A DNA stretch of 64,000 bases from Nitrososphaera sp. (GTDB lineage: Archaea > Thermoproteota > Nitrososphaeria > Nitrososphaerales > Nitrososphaeraceae). The position numbers and the translations under genes are program-made. Positions 28,501 to 37,359 of this stretch are shown in pieces; position 1 is the first letter of the stretch; each line of letters opens with the position of its first letter. The stretch spans positions 1-64,000 of the forward strand of contig NZ_JACAEH010000023.1 of assembly GCF_013388945.1 (NCBI RefSeq), in the 5' to 3' direction. Below the pieces are notes generated by a model, which had not been told where the DNA came from, ran no database searches, and saw nothing but the letters and a program-made list of their open reading frames with translations.

Positions 28501-31500
28501 AGCGCCTTTCTCCCCTATCATTGACTCGTCGATGTCGATTGTGCTGTCAAGCACCTTGGTAGAGATCCTCGCCACCACAGAGTCTGTGATTGCCAGAACT
28601 ACTGAAGGGAACTTTTTGACCAGGCTTGAGCGCCTGAAATCTATGCGGAACGACTCTGACGACGAGTCGCCTTCAGTCGTAAAGCCGTCGTCCCCGAGCG
28701 ATGCCACGTTGGATGTCAGGCCGTACCATACCAGCGGCGAGATGTCCGACCCGTCGTCCATTGCGCCGCCCAGAACCGACACTGCGTCTGCAGCCGTCGG
28801 GTTTGACTTCTCGTTGAGCGCGATCCACGGGTGCGTCGTCCCGTCGTCGCTCAGGGTCGTCTTGGCTGTCCAGGCGCTTGGGGAGGAGTGCTTCTTGAAA
28901 GCTATCGATCCTGAATCCGTGGCCCAGACCAGTATGCCTCTGAACGCGGCGCCGGAATTGTCCCAGGCGTAGTCAAATACACGCGTTTCTGAAGTGTCGA
29001 TGGCAGCGTCGTGCTTGTAATCGGGGCCGTTTTCAAGGTTAAAGACCTGCCAGCTGCTGCCATTCCAGTCCGCGCTGTCGAGCATGTGTACAAAGCCGTC
29101 GTACCCGCTTACTCCCAGGAATACGACCTGCGTGCCTGCGTTTTCGTTTCCTACAAGCCTTATCCACCTGACAGTGCCTACGTCTATGTCATCGCCTCCG
29201 GATGTCATGACTTCCGCTACCGAAGACCACAACCCGCCGCTGAACTCCGAATACATGACGTCGTTGCCCTGCCCTGCGACGGCTATCAGGTCGCCGGTTG
29301 TCGTCTCAAATGCTATGCCGACTGCCTCATAGTCTGTTGAGGAGACGGAGCTTGTGAGCTCCTTCTGATCGCCAAAGGTGTCAGTCGAACCGTTCCAGTA
29401 CCACGCTGCAGCCCGGCTGTTGGTCGATGAAAGCGCCACGAGGCCGAGGTCATTGGAGTTGGTTGTCCTGCGCGAGTCCATCCTGACAAAGCTGTAGACG
29501 TTCTCTGGAATTATCGAGCCAGTGTCGTTGAAGCTGGACTCGTCGCCAAATGTGTGGCTGGAGTCAGGCATTACCCTGTAGAACAGGTCTGCCGTGTTGC
29601 TGCCGGGCGACACCCTGTCGTAGACAAGCACAAGGTCGCCGGATGTTTTTTCGTACTCGATGTCAAAGGGGCGCCACGTGGCCGCCGGCTCGCTGCTCCA
29701 CAGGTCGGCTACGTCGTGGGTGACTGTCCAGTTGCCCGGAGTCTCGCAGTTGTTGTCGCAGGCGTACGAGTCAAGCGTGCCGTCAGAACTCAGCACAATT
29801 ATCACGCGCTTTGTCGACACGGGGCTCCACTCGAGCCACGCGTTGCGTATCGGGCTTCCGGCGCTTTCAAGCTCCACCTCCGAGCCCCATGTCTTTGTCG
29901 TCGGGTTCCACTCGCGGTACTTGGGCGAGCTTGTGCCGTCGACGCCGGTGTTAGACCTGTAGGCAATCGCCGCGACGTTGGTGTCAGGGACGATTGTTTT
30001 CTGGGCGTTTATAGAGTCGGACACGCCAAGCGACTGGCCGATGCCCCTGCCTGTTATCTTTCCAGTTACGCTGTCTGCCACTTGCAGCGATTGCGAGATT
30101 GCCTTGCCGGTCAGCTTTGCCGTTACGCTTGGAGAGACAGAGATGGAATCGGAAGTAGAACGCGAGGCAGGCAGTGGCTTTAGGGCTATCGTCATCATGC
30201 CCTTGACGCTGCTTGCAGTGAGCGTGTTGGTCGTATCCCCGTACGTGCCTGCCGTGGACTTTTTGCCTGTAACAATGCCAAGCCGGCCGTCGTTGCCTGC
30301 TGCCGTGCCTTCGTTTGCACGCAGTGTGATGTTTGAAAGGTCGGCGTTTGTCCAGGTGGCACCAAAGTTCTGTGCGTCATCCATCAGGGTCGCCGCTATG
30401 ACAACGAGTGTGTTTGCCGCCGTGGTGGTGGCGCCGGTCGCCGCAAGGCTGGTATCAGAAGTTGCATCCACGTTGCCACTTGTCACGTCCCAGGGGTCGC
30501 CAGTGTCGGTAACACCCCGGAAGGCAAGTATGACGCCGAGCTGGTGATTACCCGAGTCCGAGGTGGTCGGTGCACCCTGCGAGCCGTTGTAGCGGGACCA
30601 GAAGACTGTGAGCCTCGTAGATGTTGTACCGCCTGCAGTGCCTGTCCCCTGCGGCGAGTTGGTGACCTCGGTCCAGGTGCCGCCGTTCTGGTTGGTAATC
30701 GAGACTGCCTGGTTGACAGTCTCGACAAAGAGCAGGAGGATATCGTCAGTCTCTATCCCCGAAGGAAGTGCAGGCGTAATTGCACCCGCTGCGCTGGAGG
30801 CCGTGCCGGCTGCAAAGAAATGCGGCGCCCTGTCTATGGTGAGCGCGCCCGGCGAATACGCGCTCACCGCAGGGTTCACGCCATCGCTTGCAATGCCGTA
30901 CACGTAGTAGGTGCCGGCTACCAGCCCTGTTGTGTCCCATTCGCATGTGACATCCGTGCCCTCTGGTGCCGTCGCACAGGCGCCAGAGATGGCTGTGCCA
31001 TCAAGCCCGCTATTGTCCGTGTCGTAGTAAAACGCCACAGTCACGTCCTGGTCAGGGTCCGACAGCGTGTAGGTGATGTTGTACGGCTCGGTGCGCGATA
31101 CCGTGTCGCCAGTGCCGTCCGGCTGTGAGATGGAAAGTGTTGGTGGCGCGGGCGGTAGCGGCTTTAGGGCTATAGTCATCATGCCCTTGACGCTGTTTGC
31201 GGAAAGTGTATTGGTAGTGGCCCCGTACGCGCCGGTGCTCGCCTTTTCGCCCGTAACGACTATTGCGCGGCCGTCGTTGCCGGCGGCGCCGGAAAAGTTG
31301 TTTCTGGCCGTTATGTTAGCTAGGTTTGCATTCGTCCACGTCGCCCCAAAGTTCTGCGCGTCGTCCATCAGCGTTGCCAGAATGACCACCAGGGTATTTT
31401 CCTCAGTCGTGGTCGCGCCAGTTGCAGACAGGCTTGTGTCAGACGTCGCATCAATGTTTCCGCTTGTCACGTCCCAGGGGTCGCCAGTCGGGTCCACGCC

Positions 31501-33102
31501 GCGGAAGGCATGGATGGCCGCTATCTGGTGGTCTCCCGAGTCAGATATCGTGGGGCCGGTCGTTCCGGTGCCGGGGTACCTGGCCCAGAACACGGTGAGC
31601 CTTGTAGCTGTCGTGCCTCCTGCCGTGCCTGTTCCCTGCGGCGAGTTGGTGACCTCGGTCCAGGTGCCTGCAGAGCCGCCGGCTGTGACGCTGACTGCCT
31701 GGTTTGCAGTCTCTACCACAAGGAGCAGGACATCGTCTTCTTGGAGGCTTGACGGCAGGGCAACCGTGCCGCTGCCGGCGTTGTTAAATGTCGTGCCAGC
31801 TCCGACGTATGTTGGTACGGGCGACGGGTCAACTATGTAGTCAAACTCCACGCTTCCACCCACGACGCGGAGGTCGAATGTGTCCTGCGAGCCCTGCAGG
31901 TTTGTCAGCAGGACTTTGCTGTACCTGTTAGAGTCCAAAGAGGCAAATTCTGCGACCAGTTCGCTCCCCCCTGCCTCGTAGACTTCAATCCTTGGCGTGC
32001 CAGAGATTGCCCTGGCAAGGACGGTGATGTCTCTTGCAGATGTCAGGTCCTGCGCAAAGGTCACCCGGACATAGTGCCCGTCGGCAATCTTTTCCGTCCA
32101 GATGCCGTCAACCTTGCTGGACTGTTCGTAGATGTTGCCAAGTACTCTCCTGTCTGCATCGAGGTGGTATGCCGATGACAGCTCTATCCTGGCCCCGCTC
32201 AGTGTGTCCAGGTACTCTTGTGCTGAAGAGGGACCCACCACGACTGCCATCGACGAGACGGCAAACACCGCAAGGACTACCACCAGAGCGTATGTCACAG
32301 ACGCACTGCCTTTCTCTGGAATCGCAAGCTGGTGTTTGAGCACAAAGAGCGCCAGTACTCTTTTCTTTGCGCGGCCCTTCAAGACTGCAGGCTGCCGGGC
32401 GACCAGTGCTGCAAGTGCGCCGCCAAGGAGCACCGCCGAAGTGCCGGCGTTTATCAGAATCGCATTCTGCATGCTCGTCGCTGTCGCTACGTATGCGCTG
32501 TATGCGTCAAGCTGGCTCAAAAACCGGCTACTACTGTCAGGGTCGACGCCGTCGCCCGACGCGTTCAGGATTTCCTGAAGCGCCTGCTCCACTTGCTCGT
32601 CGGTCTGCGCCTGCTGCTGTCCCGAGAAAGGCGAGATCGCCGAGTTGTAGGGAGTGCCTGACACGCTTGTCGTCGCCAGCCTGCCGATGCTCTTGAAAGT
32701 CAGCCTCTCGTCGCTTCTGTGCATCGCAACTGGCGTCGGCGTGCTGCTCGTGCGCTGCTGTACAGGCCCGTAGGCTTGCGCCTGCTGCGCCGGCGTGTTA
32801 AAGCCGGTCGAGACAGAGAGCCCGTCGCTCATGCTGCGCACGAACGTCCTTGCCTGCGAAGGACCGTCAAAGACTGTCGTCACGGCAAGAGACTCACTCA
32901 TGTCCCTGTAGTGGACGACCGGCCCCGGACCTGTGTGCTGGAGAGCCGGGGCAGGCTCTGCAAACGCCTCCTGCGCGCCTACTGCGACAAGAAATGCCAC
33001 AAAAACAAAGCCGAAGAAAAGCGCCTTTTCCACTGAGGGATTGCCGGTGATTTTACTGGAGAGTAGGGTACATGACTGTAAGCTTACCTTCCCCTCCAGC
33101 AC
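22504..33102 (-). CDS. Giant (3532 aa) surface/adhesin-like protein with ~19-aa repeats, duplicated beta modules and C-terminal TM helix
   Basis: Signal-like N-terminus (FFGFVFVAFLVAVGAQEAFA), dozens of SDSLxVxDxVxAKVTAR units, C-terminal LYTILGIAGAILGISGIAIAVYLL. Confidence 0.85.
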   Translation of the reverse strand: MLEGKVSLQSCTLLSSKITGNPSVEKALFFGFVFVAFLVAVGAQEAFAEPAPALQHTGPGPVVHYRDMSESLAVTTVFDGPSQARTFVRSMSDGLSVSTGFNTPAQQAQAYGPVQQRTSSTPTPVAMHRSDERLTFKSIGRLATTSVSGTPYNSAISPFSGQQQAQTDEQVEQALQEILNASGDGVDPDSSSRFLSQLDAYSAYVATATSMQNAILINAGTSAVLLGGALAALVARQPAVLKGRAKKRVLALFVLKHQLAIPEKGSASVTYALVVVLAVFAVSSMAVVVGPSSAQEYLDTLSGARIELSSAYHLDADRRVLGNIYEQSSKVDGIWTEKIADGHYVRVTFAQDLTSARDITVLARAISGTPRIEVYEAGGSELVAEFASLDSNRYSKVLLTNLQGSQDTFDLRVVGGSVEFDYIVDPSPVPTYVGAGTTFNNAGSGTVALPSSLQEDDVLLLVVETANQAVSVTAGGSAGTWTEVTNSPQGTGTAGGTTATRLTVFWARYPGTGTTGPTISDSGDHQIAAIHAFRGVDPTGDPWDVTSGNIDATSDTSLSATGATTTEENTLVVILATLMDDAQNFGATWTNANLANITARNNFSGAAGNDGRAIVVTGEKASTGAYGATTNTLSANSVKGMMTIALKPLPPAPPTLSISQPDGTGDTVSRTEPYNITYTLSDPDQDVTVAFYYDTDNSGLDGTAISGACATAPEGTDVTCEWDTTGLVAGTYYVYGIASDGVNPAVSAYSPGALTIDRAPHFFAAGTASSAAGAITPALPSGIETDDILLLFVETVNQAVSITNQNGGTWTEVTNSPQGTGTAGGTTSTRLTVFWSRYNGSQGAPTTSDSGNHQLGVILAFRGVTDTGDPWDVTSGNVDATSDTSLAATGATTTAANTLVVIAATLMDDAQNFGATWTNADLSNITLRANEGTAAGNDGRLGIVTGKKSTAGTYGDTTNTLTASSVKGMMTIALKPLPASRSTSDSISVSPSVTAKLTGKAISQSLQVADSVTGKITGRGIGQSLGVSDSINAQKTIVPDTNVAAIAYRSNTGVDGTSSPKYREWNPTTKTWGSEVELESAGSPIRNAWLEWSPVSTKRVIIVLSSDGTLDSYACDNNCETPGNWTVTHDVADLWSSEPAATWRPFDIEYEKTSGDLVLVYDRVSPGSNTADLFYRVMPDSSHTFGDESSFNDTGSIIPENVYSFVRMDSRRTTNSNDLGLVALSSTNSRAAAWYWNGSTDTFGDQKELTSSVSSTDYEAVGIAFETTTGDLIAVAGQGNDVMYSEFSGGLWSSVAEVMTSGGDDIDVGTVRWIRLVGNENAGTQVVFLGVSGYDGFVHMLDSADWNGSSWQVFNLENGPDYKHDAAIDTSETRVFDYAWDNSGAAFRGILVWATDSGSIAFKKHSSPSAWTAKTTLSDDGTTHPWIALNEKSNPTAADAVSVLGGAMDDGSDISPLVWYGLTSNVASLGDDGFTTEGDSSSESFRIDFRRSSLVKKFPSVVLAITDSVVARISTKVLDSTIDIDESMIGEKGAPASSSAAAAVYRSNTGSATLNSPKYREWDPSTQAWSAEVELPNTGSPVRDAKIRFSPETSMRIVVSQSADGTLNLFKCDSACTSASNWTLVAEDFADTGIVDANKYYRAYDVLFSTQTETAMIVYDKEGTDDNDFWYRTFDGTALSAETGVNLGGASDAEEVRYLRLAANPASAEMALVAMNVNALSTYALVWDGSVWGNQQLLSNFLGTENLDGESIGIAYEKSGAALAITGNGQNSIKYSRWNGSSWTTPTHADPNPPDTGEFAKFVTVKPDPAASSTKVMVCQSDSLSDLSCSLFDAGTPGTWNVITTNIGTTSSRAFDFAYHPSGTTGVLVSSSGTSGTLDYRNFDGTSFGALFTVSAASTHRWVYAATARAADDVVNALFVKSNSNFDSGALKFKGKIVSALGDASLTADSFNDTYESVHIDFQISKARKRAIADAIAVADAITRALARAIFDSIGTSDSISKAANKQIGDSLSVSADLAAARVFVRATSDSLAILETPTRVYRQFRSPSESLEVQDSAARTRHRTVPLSDTLEVTEVVAKSNLRLISDSLDVDDSVSAKITRRAIGDSLGVSDAVTAKITGRVISDSLNVSDALSGKVTRRAIADSLGIADSVTAKITARAISDSLSVADTVAAKVVAVNLANQLGVSDAISAKITRRAVSDSLLVADALTARVTAKAISDSLAATDAIAIRVTKPLSDSLSVDDDVAGRLTAISISDSLAVSDAMTFRVSRSVSDSLQAADTLSARVTAKAVSDSLDVDDAITRRVSRSIADSLDVDDSVTGEITTTLIFDSLAVADSITAKITRRAVSDTLSVTDSVTAKVVTRAVSDSLSVTDSISAKITLAAIADTLAVTDTITAKVTARAISDSLAISDAVTAKVTARSVSDALSVTDALSAKITKRAASDSLAVADTISAKVTARAVSDSLGVSDSVTARISGIAISDSLTVADSVAAKVTARAISDTLQVTDQVAAKVTARAISDSLGVADAVTAEITAKAIFDTVQIADAIVAKVTARAISDSLAITDEISARLTTAALSESVSVTDAIVAKITARAVFDSLLVTDSVTAEVTARAASDAVEITDQITKTVTKTAGESLAVTDSVVASITAVTRQVADALGIEDDIVRRVTRTMTETLTLSDLVRLGPRPVDSVAVSDQISKSVAKTAADSLAVTDLVTAKITGVVISDIVNVVDDIKRPGIPLSETLSVTDSVVATPTYVREIQDAITAADSIFKPPTPKESVAVTDSISIRLSRFINDSIGIADEARRGRFVSIAESLQVMAILTNVSWIRTLAFDEPFDLSAGICVPSECVENPVFHDGLTMADSLELTLIPPPELEESLHVGDQITLGLKVSAVPPIVESLAVTDSVTAQIIGILVVETKESIGPMPSTQVSGSYTYTGNAAQLRNDVIPVPIPINGTVVRPNLPDQITILRTYSVPVTPTPDIPTNNVVMSESQLEVPAYSNMFMRLNFEETPALAGHKDFISMLDIEFTPKVDTTDFGLVVAVTEKPAPAPTPTDELKPIYLDVRWWGTVPGAEDPTVREYYENPPKFTFTVNDQWVADNSAQRDAQGWPLLKLWLLNEGTNQWEQITSITKVSSGAGTYTYSATLPHFSNYAITANVAATAPPGPGVIIIETPPTPSAFNVQLLDSIGMQEGTQMNAITIIEEFLQPKQVSVFLSDLVSVASKPVALPAEIKVDQDVTVKVGLEEVKQTNLTDPGAVVDTFTNPSALAEIAVQITNDGEDDRQFEFTFTYNDADGNLHTKTEVLDVGGESTVTRNVELPFTEPGTYVITVEVRNLPGGDLAGFSTLTIEIPFLSLYLYTILGIAGAILGISGIAIAVYLLQRPAIPIAAGAAGAGLAVAAYKRKPKVRLFARDEEEFKKDHKFKVLARLELRKVVHSGSQLKAMFALDIWSKKDGMEFVVTYRAVNALGVIVHESHVLVPAVPDLQSLSIVMPFASTGHYTIQAEARPEIGGDVLDRAALPVKIDLQ
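24600..27250 (-). repeat. Coding tandem repeat, period ~57 bp (19 aa), divergent copies
   Basis: Repeating AISDSLSVTDSVTAKVTAR-like units across this interval of the giant CDS. Confidence 0.85.
30170..31830 (-). repeat. Direct duplication of a ~200-aa module within the giant CDS
   Basis: Two copies of TWTEVTNSPQGTGTAGGTT..RLTVFW...GDPWDVTSGN.DATSDTSL.ATGATTT...SVKGMMTIALKPLP; near-identical DNA such as gcggcgagttggtgacctcggtccaggtgcc at both sites. Confidence 0.8.
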
Positions 33103-33119
33103 GCACTCCCTATAGCCCA

Positions 33120-33144
33120 GTTATTATTTAAATCTATGTTTAAA
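33120..33144 (-). promoter_or_regulatory. Promoter/TATA region of the giant gene, identical to the one at 37097-37121
   Basis: gttattatttaaatctatgtttaaa, beginning 18 nt upstream of the start codon. Confidence 0.65.
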
Positions 33145-33248
33145 TCTTCACTGAATTCGGGTAAAACCGGCCCTGGAACAACAAGTAGTATAAAAAGTAT
33201 TAGCTAAAGTCAGCAATCAACCAAAAAGCCTGACGGGCAAGATCGTCA

Positions 33249-36200
33249 TTATCGACGCCTGTTGCCGTTTCCATTACCGTTGCTGTTGCCGTTATGATTT
33301 CCGTTGTTGCCGTGGTCGTCATCGTCATCATCGTCATGGTTGCCGTTGACATTGCCGTTTCCATTGCTGCCATTGTGGTCGTCGTCATCGTCATCGTTAT
33401 GATCATCATCGTCCTCGCAGTTGATTATCTGGTCGTTGCCGTTTCCGCCCTCGCACTCGTCGGTCTGGCTGCCGCCGTCTATGTAGTCGCTGCCGTTGTC
33501 GCCCTTCAGCTTGTCCTTGCCGGCGCCGCCATAGATCTTGTCATCTCCGTTGCTGCCGTATATCGTGTCGTTGCCGTCGCCGCCGTAGAGGCTGTCGTTG
33601 CCGTTCTGGCCGTGTATCGTGTCGTTGCCCTTGCCGCCGTACACTGTGTCGTTGCCGTCCTGCGCGTTCACGGTGTCGTTGCCGTCGCCGGCAATCACAC
33701 AGTCGTCACCCTTCTTGGCGTTGATGTTGTCGTTGTACTTGCCTCCAAGTATCAGATCCTTGCCGTCCGTGCCGTTGATGGTCTTCTTGCCGGTCGCGTT
33801 CCTAAAGTCTATCACGTTGTATTCGCCGGAAGCAATCAGCTGGTCGATTGTCATGTTGTCGCAGTATGTGTCTTCCGCCGGTGGCAGAGTCTCGCAGTTG
33901 ATTATCGTATTGGTGCCGCTTGTGTCGATGCAGTTGTCCGTGCCGTCGCCACCGTCAATGTAGTCGTTGCCGCTGATGTCCTTGATGGTGTCGTCGCCGG
34001 CTCCGCCATACAACCGGTCGTTGCCGTTGTGGCCTTCCAGGTAGTCGTTGCCGTTTCCGCCAAAGACATAGTCGTCGCCGTTAAGCGCATACAGCTTGTC
34101 GTTGCCGTCGCCTCCAAACAGCCAGTCGGTGCCGCCTGTACTGGCGCTTCCCTTGAAGTCATAGACCTCGTCGTTTCCTTCAAACGCGATTATGCAGTCG
34201 TTTCCGCCCCTGCCGTCTATCCAGTTGTCAAGGCCGTTTCCAAGTATCAGGTCGGCGTTGCTGGTTCCAAAGATTATGCGCTGGCTCGAGTTGCGCTTGT
34301 CGATTACGTTGTACTGGCCCGACGCTATCAATTGATCAATTGTCATGTCGTTGCAGTACGTGTCGCCCGGGACCTGCTCCGTGAACACGTCAAGTTGGAT
34401 TATCGTCGCGTCGACGTTGTACGGGTCCCACGCGGACGTCGCGCCTCCCACCTGGATCACTCTCACCTGCGGCGTGTAGGTCCCGTCGGCGCCGTAGGTG
34501 TGCGTTGTCGTCACACCAGTGACTGTCAGCGGCGCGCCGGTGATGTCTGTCGTGGCGTCAACCGCGCCGTCGCCGTCAAGGTCCCATTCAAGCTTCAAGA
34601 CGCCCACCGCCGTCGTGGCGTCTGCAGAGAACGTGAACGAAGTGTTGGCCTGGCCGTCAGGGCCGGACGGGTTGTAGGGCGACCACTGGTTCATGACCGC
34701 AGACGTTGCCGAGTTCACCACGGTCACAGTCACGCTGTCTGCAGGGCTCTGTGTGCCGTGAGAGTCTGTCACCCGGAGCTCAAACACGAACGTGCCTACG
34801 GTGGTGGCCGTGAACGTGGGCATCACAGGATTAGCATTGTTAAGAGACATCGTCTCGGGCCCGGAGACCTGCGACCAGAGGTATTCAACTATCGAGTCGC
34901 CAAGGTCAGGGTCTGTGCTTCCAGACCCGTCAAGTGTGACTGCGCTTCCGACAAGCACCAGCTGGTCTGCGCCTGCGTCTGCCTCAGGCGTGCCGTTCAC
35001 CACCACGTCGTCCACGTCAAGGGTCGGGACGCTTGTTCCCTGGTTGTATTCGTCCCATGCAGAAGCATTGCCGTCCATGTCGATCGCCCTCACCTTGGGC
35101 GTGTAGCTGCCGGCAGTAGTGTACGTCTTGGTGACTGTGATGTCAGATACTGAAAGCTGGCCTGCGAATTCCGACGTGCCGTCAACCGCGCCGTCGCCGT
35201 CAAGGTCCCATTCAAGTTTGTCGATTCCGACACCAGAGGTCGCGCCTGCAGTCAGCGTGAAAAGCGTGCTCGTGTTGCCGTCAGGGCCGGAAGATGCAAA
35301 CGGCGACCACTGGAGCATTGTAGCTACGGGCCCCGGCGTGACCACGTCGAGGACAGGGGTGGTCGAGCCGTCGTTAAAGATGTCCCATGCCGATTCCTGG
35401 CCGGTGGCGTCGACCACCCGCACCTTCGGCGTGTAGTTGCCGTCGGCTCCGTAGGTGTGTGTTACCGTGAGGTTGGTGACAGATGCAGGCGCGCCGTCAA
35501 CAGGCGTGGTGGCGTCAACCGTGCCGTCGCCGTTAAAGTCCCATTCAAGCCGGAGTATGCCGCCCGCAGCAGTCGCGCTTGCAGAGAACGTGAACTCGGT
35601 CAGCTTGTTGCCGTCTGGGCCCGATACTTCATAGGGGCCCCAGCCGTTCAATGTTGCCGTCGGCGCCGCGGGGCTCACGTCAAGCCAGACGTCCTCGCCC
35701 GAGCCGTTTTCCGGCACAGCGTCCTGCACGTTGCCCCAGATGTCAGTCACGGTCACCCTTGGGAGGTACGATCCGTGTACGGGATAGGTGTGGGTCGCAG
35801 TCGGTGTCGCCGTGGTCAGGTCGTCGACGCCGTCGCTGTCAAAGTCCCATGCAAAACTTACCGGGGTGTTGCTTGAAGTTGCAGTGAATGTAAACAGTGT
35901 GGTCGTGTCGCCGTCAGGGCCCACGTCGCCGGGGGCACGTGGCGTAAAGTCGAGAGTTACTGCAAACGGCGGAGGGCCTACGTCGAGCGCGACAGGCGAG
36001 CTGCTTATGAGGTACGGCGTCCAGTCTGTTTCTATGTCATTTGATGCTACAAGCCTGACTTTGGGGACCCATGTTCCGACGTTGCCATAAGTATGGGTCG
36101 TGGTTCCTGTCGCAGATTCCGGCGAGCCGCTGACCGGGGTCGTGGCGTCAACATTGCCGTCGCCGTTAAAGTCCCACTCGAACCTTGCGATGCCGTCATC

Positions 36201-37079
36201 TGATGTTCCTGACGCGGAGAACGTAAAGACCGTAGTCGGCACGCCGTCAGGTCCGGACGCGCTGTATGGCGACCACTGGTTCATTGTCACCTCGGGAACG
36301 CTTCCACCTGCCACGAGCTGGACCGGCTGGCCGTCTATGTCGTACTGATCCCACTGCGAGAGAAAGTCGTCGTTGTCAAGTGCCCTGACGCTTGGGAAAG
36401 TTGCGATTGCAGAAGTGTACGTGTAAACAATAGAACCTGACGCGCTCTGGGCTCCCGGCGGAATTGCAGGCGAGGTTGCGTCCGGCGATCCGTCGCCGTT
36501 AAAGTCCCACTCGAAAAGCTGAACGCCGACAGGATTGAATGCTGTAGCAGAGAATGTAACAGGCTGGCCCAGGGTGACTACAAACGGGCTCCACTGGAGC
36601 ATGGTTATAGAAGGCGGCGGCCAGAATACGTCGAGCGGCACGTCCTCGCCGCCGACCTGGTACCTGTCCCACGCGGACATGACGCTATTTACGTCGACTA
36701 CTCTGACCTGTGGCCAGAAGATTCCCTCGAACCCATAGACGCGGGTGGTGCTCACGCCGTTCAGGTGGTTGGGTGCGCCGGATATCGGTGTGGTGCCGTC
36801 GACTGTGCCGTTGCCGTCAAAGTCCCACTCGACTCGCAGTATGCCGTCGCTTGCAGTCACGTCGGCTGAAAACGTAAAGGTCGAAGTAGGTATTCCGTCG
36901 GTTGATGTCGCGCTGTGCGGCGACCAGATGTTCATCACGGCAACAGGGGTATCGGCAAAAGCCTCGATAGGCGCGCCCACCATGCTAAAGATCGAGAAAG
37001 CGAGGATGGCAAATACAGCTAGAGATGCAGCTCGGACGCTTGTACTAGAGCTTTTAGCTGTAGCCGGGCTCCTCGGCAC
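33249..37079 (-). CDS. Secreted/surface protein with PKD-like repeats and two RTX-like Ca-binding blocks
   Basis: Signal peptide SLAVFAILAFSIFSMVGAPIEAFA; repeated RLEWDFNGDGTVDATTPV..TVTHTYG..GNYTPKVRVVD; GGDGNDTIYGSNGDDKIYGGAGKDKL; Asp/Asn/Gly-rich tail. Confidence 0.88.
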   Translation of the reverse strand: MPRSPATAKSSSTSVRAASLAVFAILAFSIFSMVGAPIEAFADTPVAVMNIWSPHSATSTDGIPTSTFTFSADVTASDGILRVEWDFDGNGTVDGTTPISGAPNHLNGVSTTRVYGFEGIFWPQVRVVDVNSVMSAWDRYQVGGEDVPLDVFWPPPSITMLQWSPFVVTLGQPVTFSATAFNPVGVQLFEWDFNGDGSPDATSPAIPPGAQSASGSIVYTYTSAIATFPSVRALDNDDFLSQWDQYDIDGQPVQLVAGGSVPEVTMNQWSPYSASGPDGVPTTVFTFSASGTSDDGIARFEWDFNGDGNVDATTPVSGSPESATGTTTHTYGNVGTWVPKVRLVASNDIETDWTPYLISSSPVALDVGPPPFAVTLDFTPRAPGDVGPDGDTTTLFTFTATSSNTPVSFAWDFDSDGVDDLTTATPTATHTYPVHGSYLPRVTVTDIWGNVQDAVPENGSGEDVWLDVSPAAPTATLNGWGPYEVSGPDGNKLTEFTFSASATAAGGILRLEWDFNGDGTVDATTPVDGAPASVTNLTVTHTYGADGNYTPKVRVVDATGQESAWDIFNDGSTTPVLDVVTPGPVATMLQWSPFASSGPDGNTSTLFTLTAGATSGVGIDKLEWDLDGDGAVDGTSEFAGQLSVSDITVTKTYTTAGSYTPKVRAIDMDGNASAWDEYNQGTSVPTLDVDDVVVNGTPEADAGADQLVLVGSAVTLDGSGSTDPDLGDSIVEYLWSQVSGPETMSLNNANPVMPTFTATTVGTFVFELRVTDSHGTQSPADSVTVTVVNSATSAVMNQWSPYNPSGPDGQANTSFTFSADATTAVGVLKLEWDLDGDGAVDATTDITGAPLTVTGVTTTHTYGADGTYTPQVRVIQVGGATSAWDPYNVDATIIQLDVFTEQVPGDTYCNDMTIDQLIASGQYNVIDKRNSSQRIIFGTSNADLILGNGLDNWIDGRGGNDCIIAFEGNDEVYDFKGSASTGGTDWLFGGDGNDKLYALNGDDYVFGGNGNDYLEGHNGNDRLYGGAGDDTIKDISGNDYIDGGDGTDNCIDTSGTNTIINCETLPPAEDTYCDNMTIDQLIASGEYNVIDFRNATGKKTINGTDGKDLILGGKYNDNINAKKGDDCVIAGDGNDTVNAQDGNDTVYGGKGNDTIHGQNGNDSLYGGDGNDTIYGSNGDDKIYGGAGKDKLKGDNGSDYIDGGSQTDECEGGNGNDQIINCEDDDDHNDDDDDDHNGSNGNGNVNGNHDDDDDDDHGNNGNHNGNSNGNGNGNRRR

Positions 37080-37096
37080 GGCCTGTTACAGAAAGC

Positions 37097-37121
37097 GTTA
37101 TTATTTAAATCTATGTTTAAA
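37097..37121 (-). promoter_or_regulatory. Promoter/TATA region of the PKD/RTX gene
   Basis: 25-bp sequence identical to 33120-33144, same 18-nt spacing to the start codon. Confidence 0.65.
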
Positions 37122-37359
37122 GTATTAGCCATTTCTGGATACTGATAGAGTCATTAGCGTGTTTTAGCATCAAAAATGACTACCACAAACATCTCACTGG
37201 CGCGCAAGCTTTGGGCAGAAACCTCGTCCAAGGCCTCGCAATACAAATATTTGATTAATTTATGTCTAATTATACGATAATCTGAATAGAACGAAAGTCA
37301 GTTGTACTTCTTTTATGATTCATGGCAAAACTTAATAATTTGATGTGTTATGATATGTC

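Noticed and set aside
33250-33420. Microsatellite-like GTCATC/GTTGCC repeats
   Set aside because: Explained by the Asp/Asn/Gly-rich C-terminus of the PKD/RTX protein.
33294-35153. 619-aa plus-strand ORF
   Set aside because: Antisense of the PKD/RTX gene; Val/Ala/Tyr-rich translation arising from GGNGND repeats; no promoter or domain.
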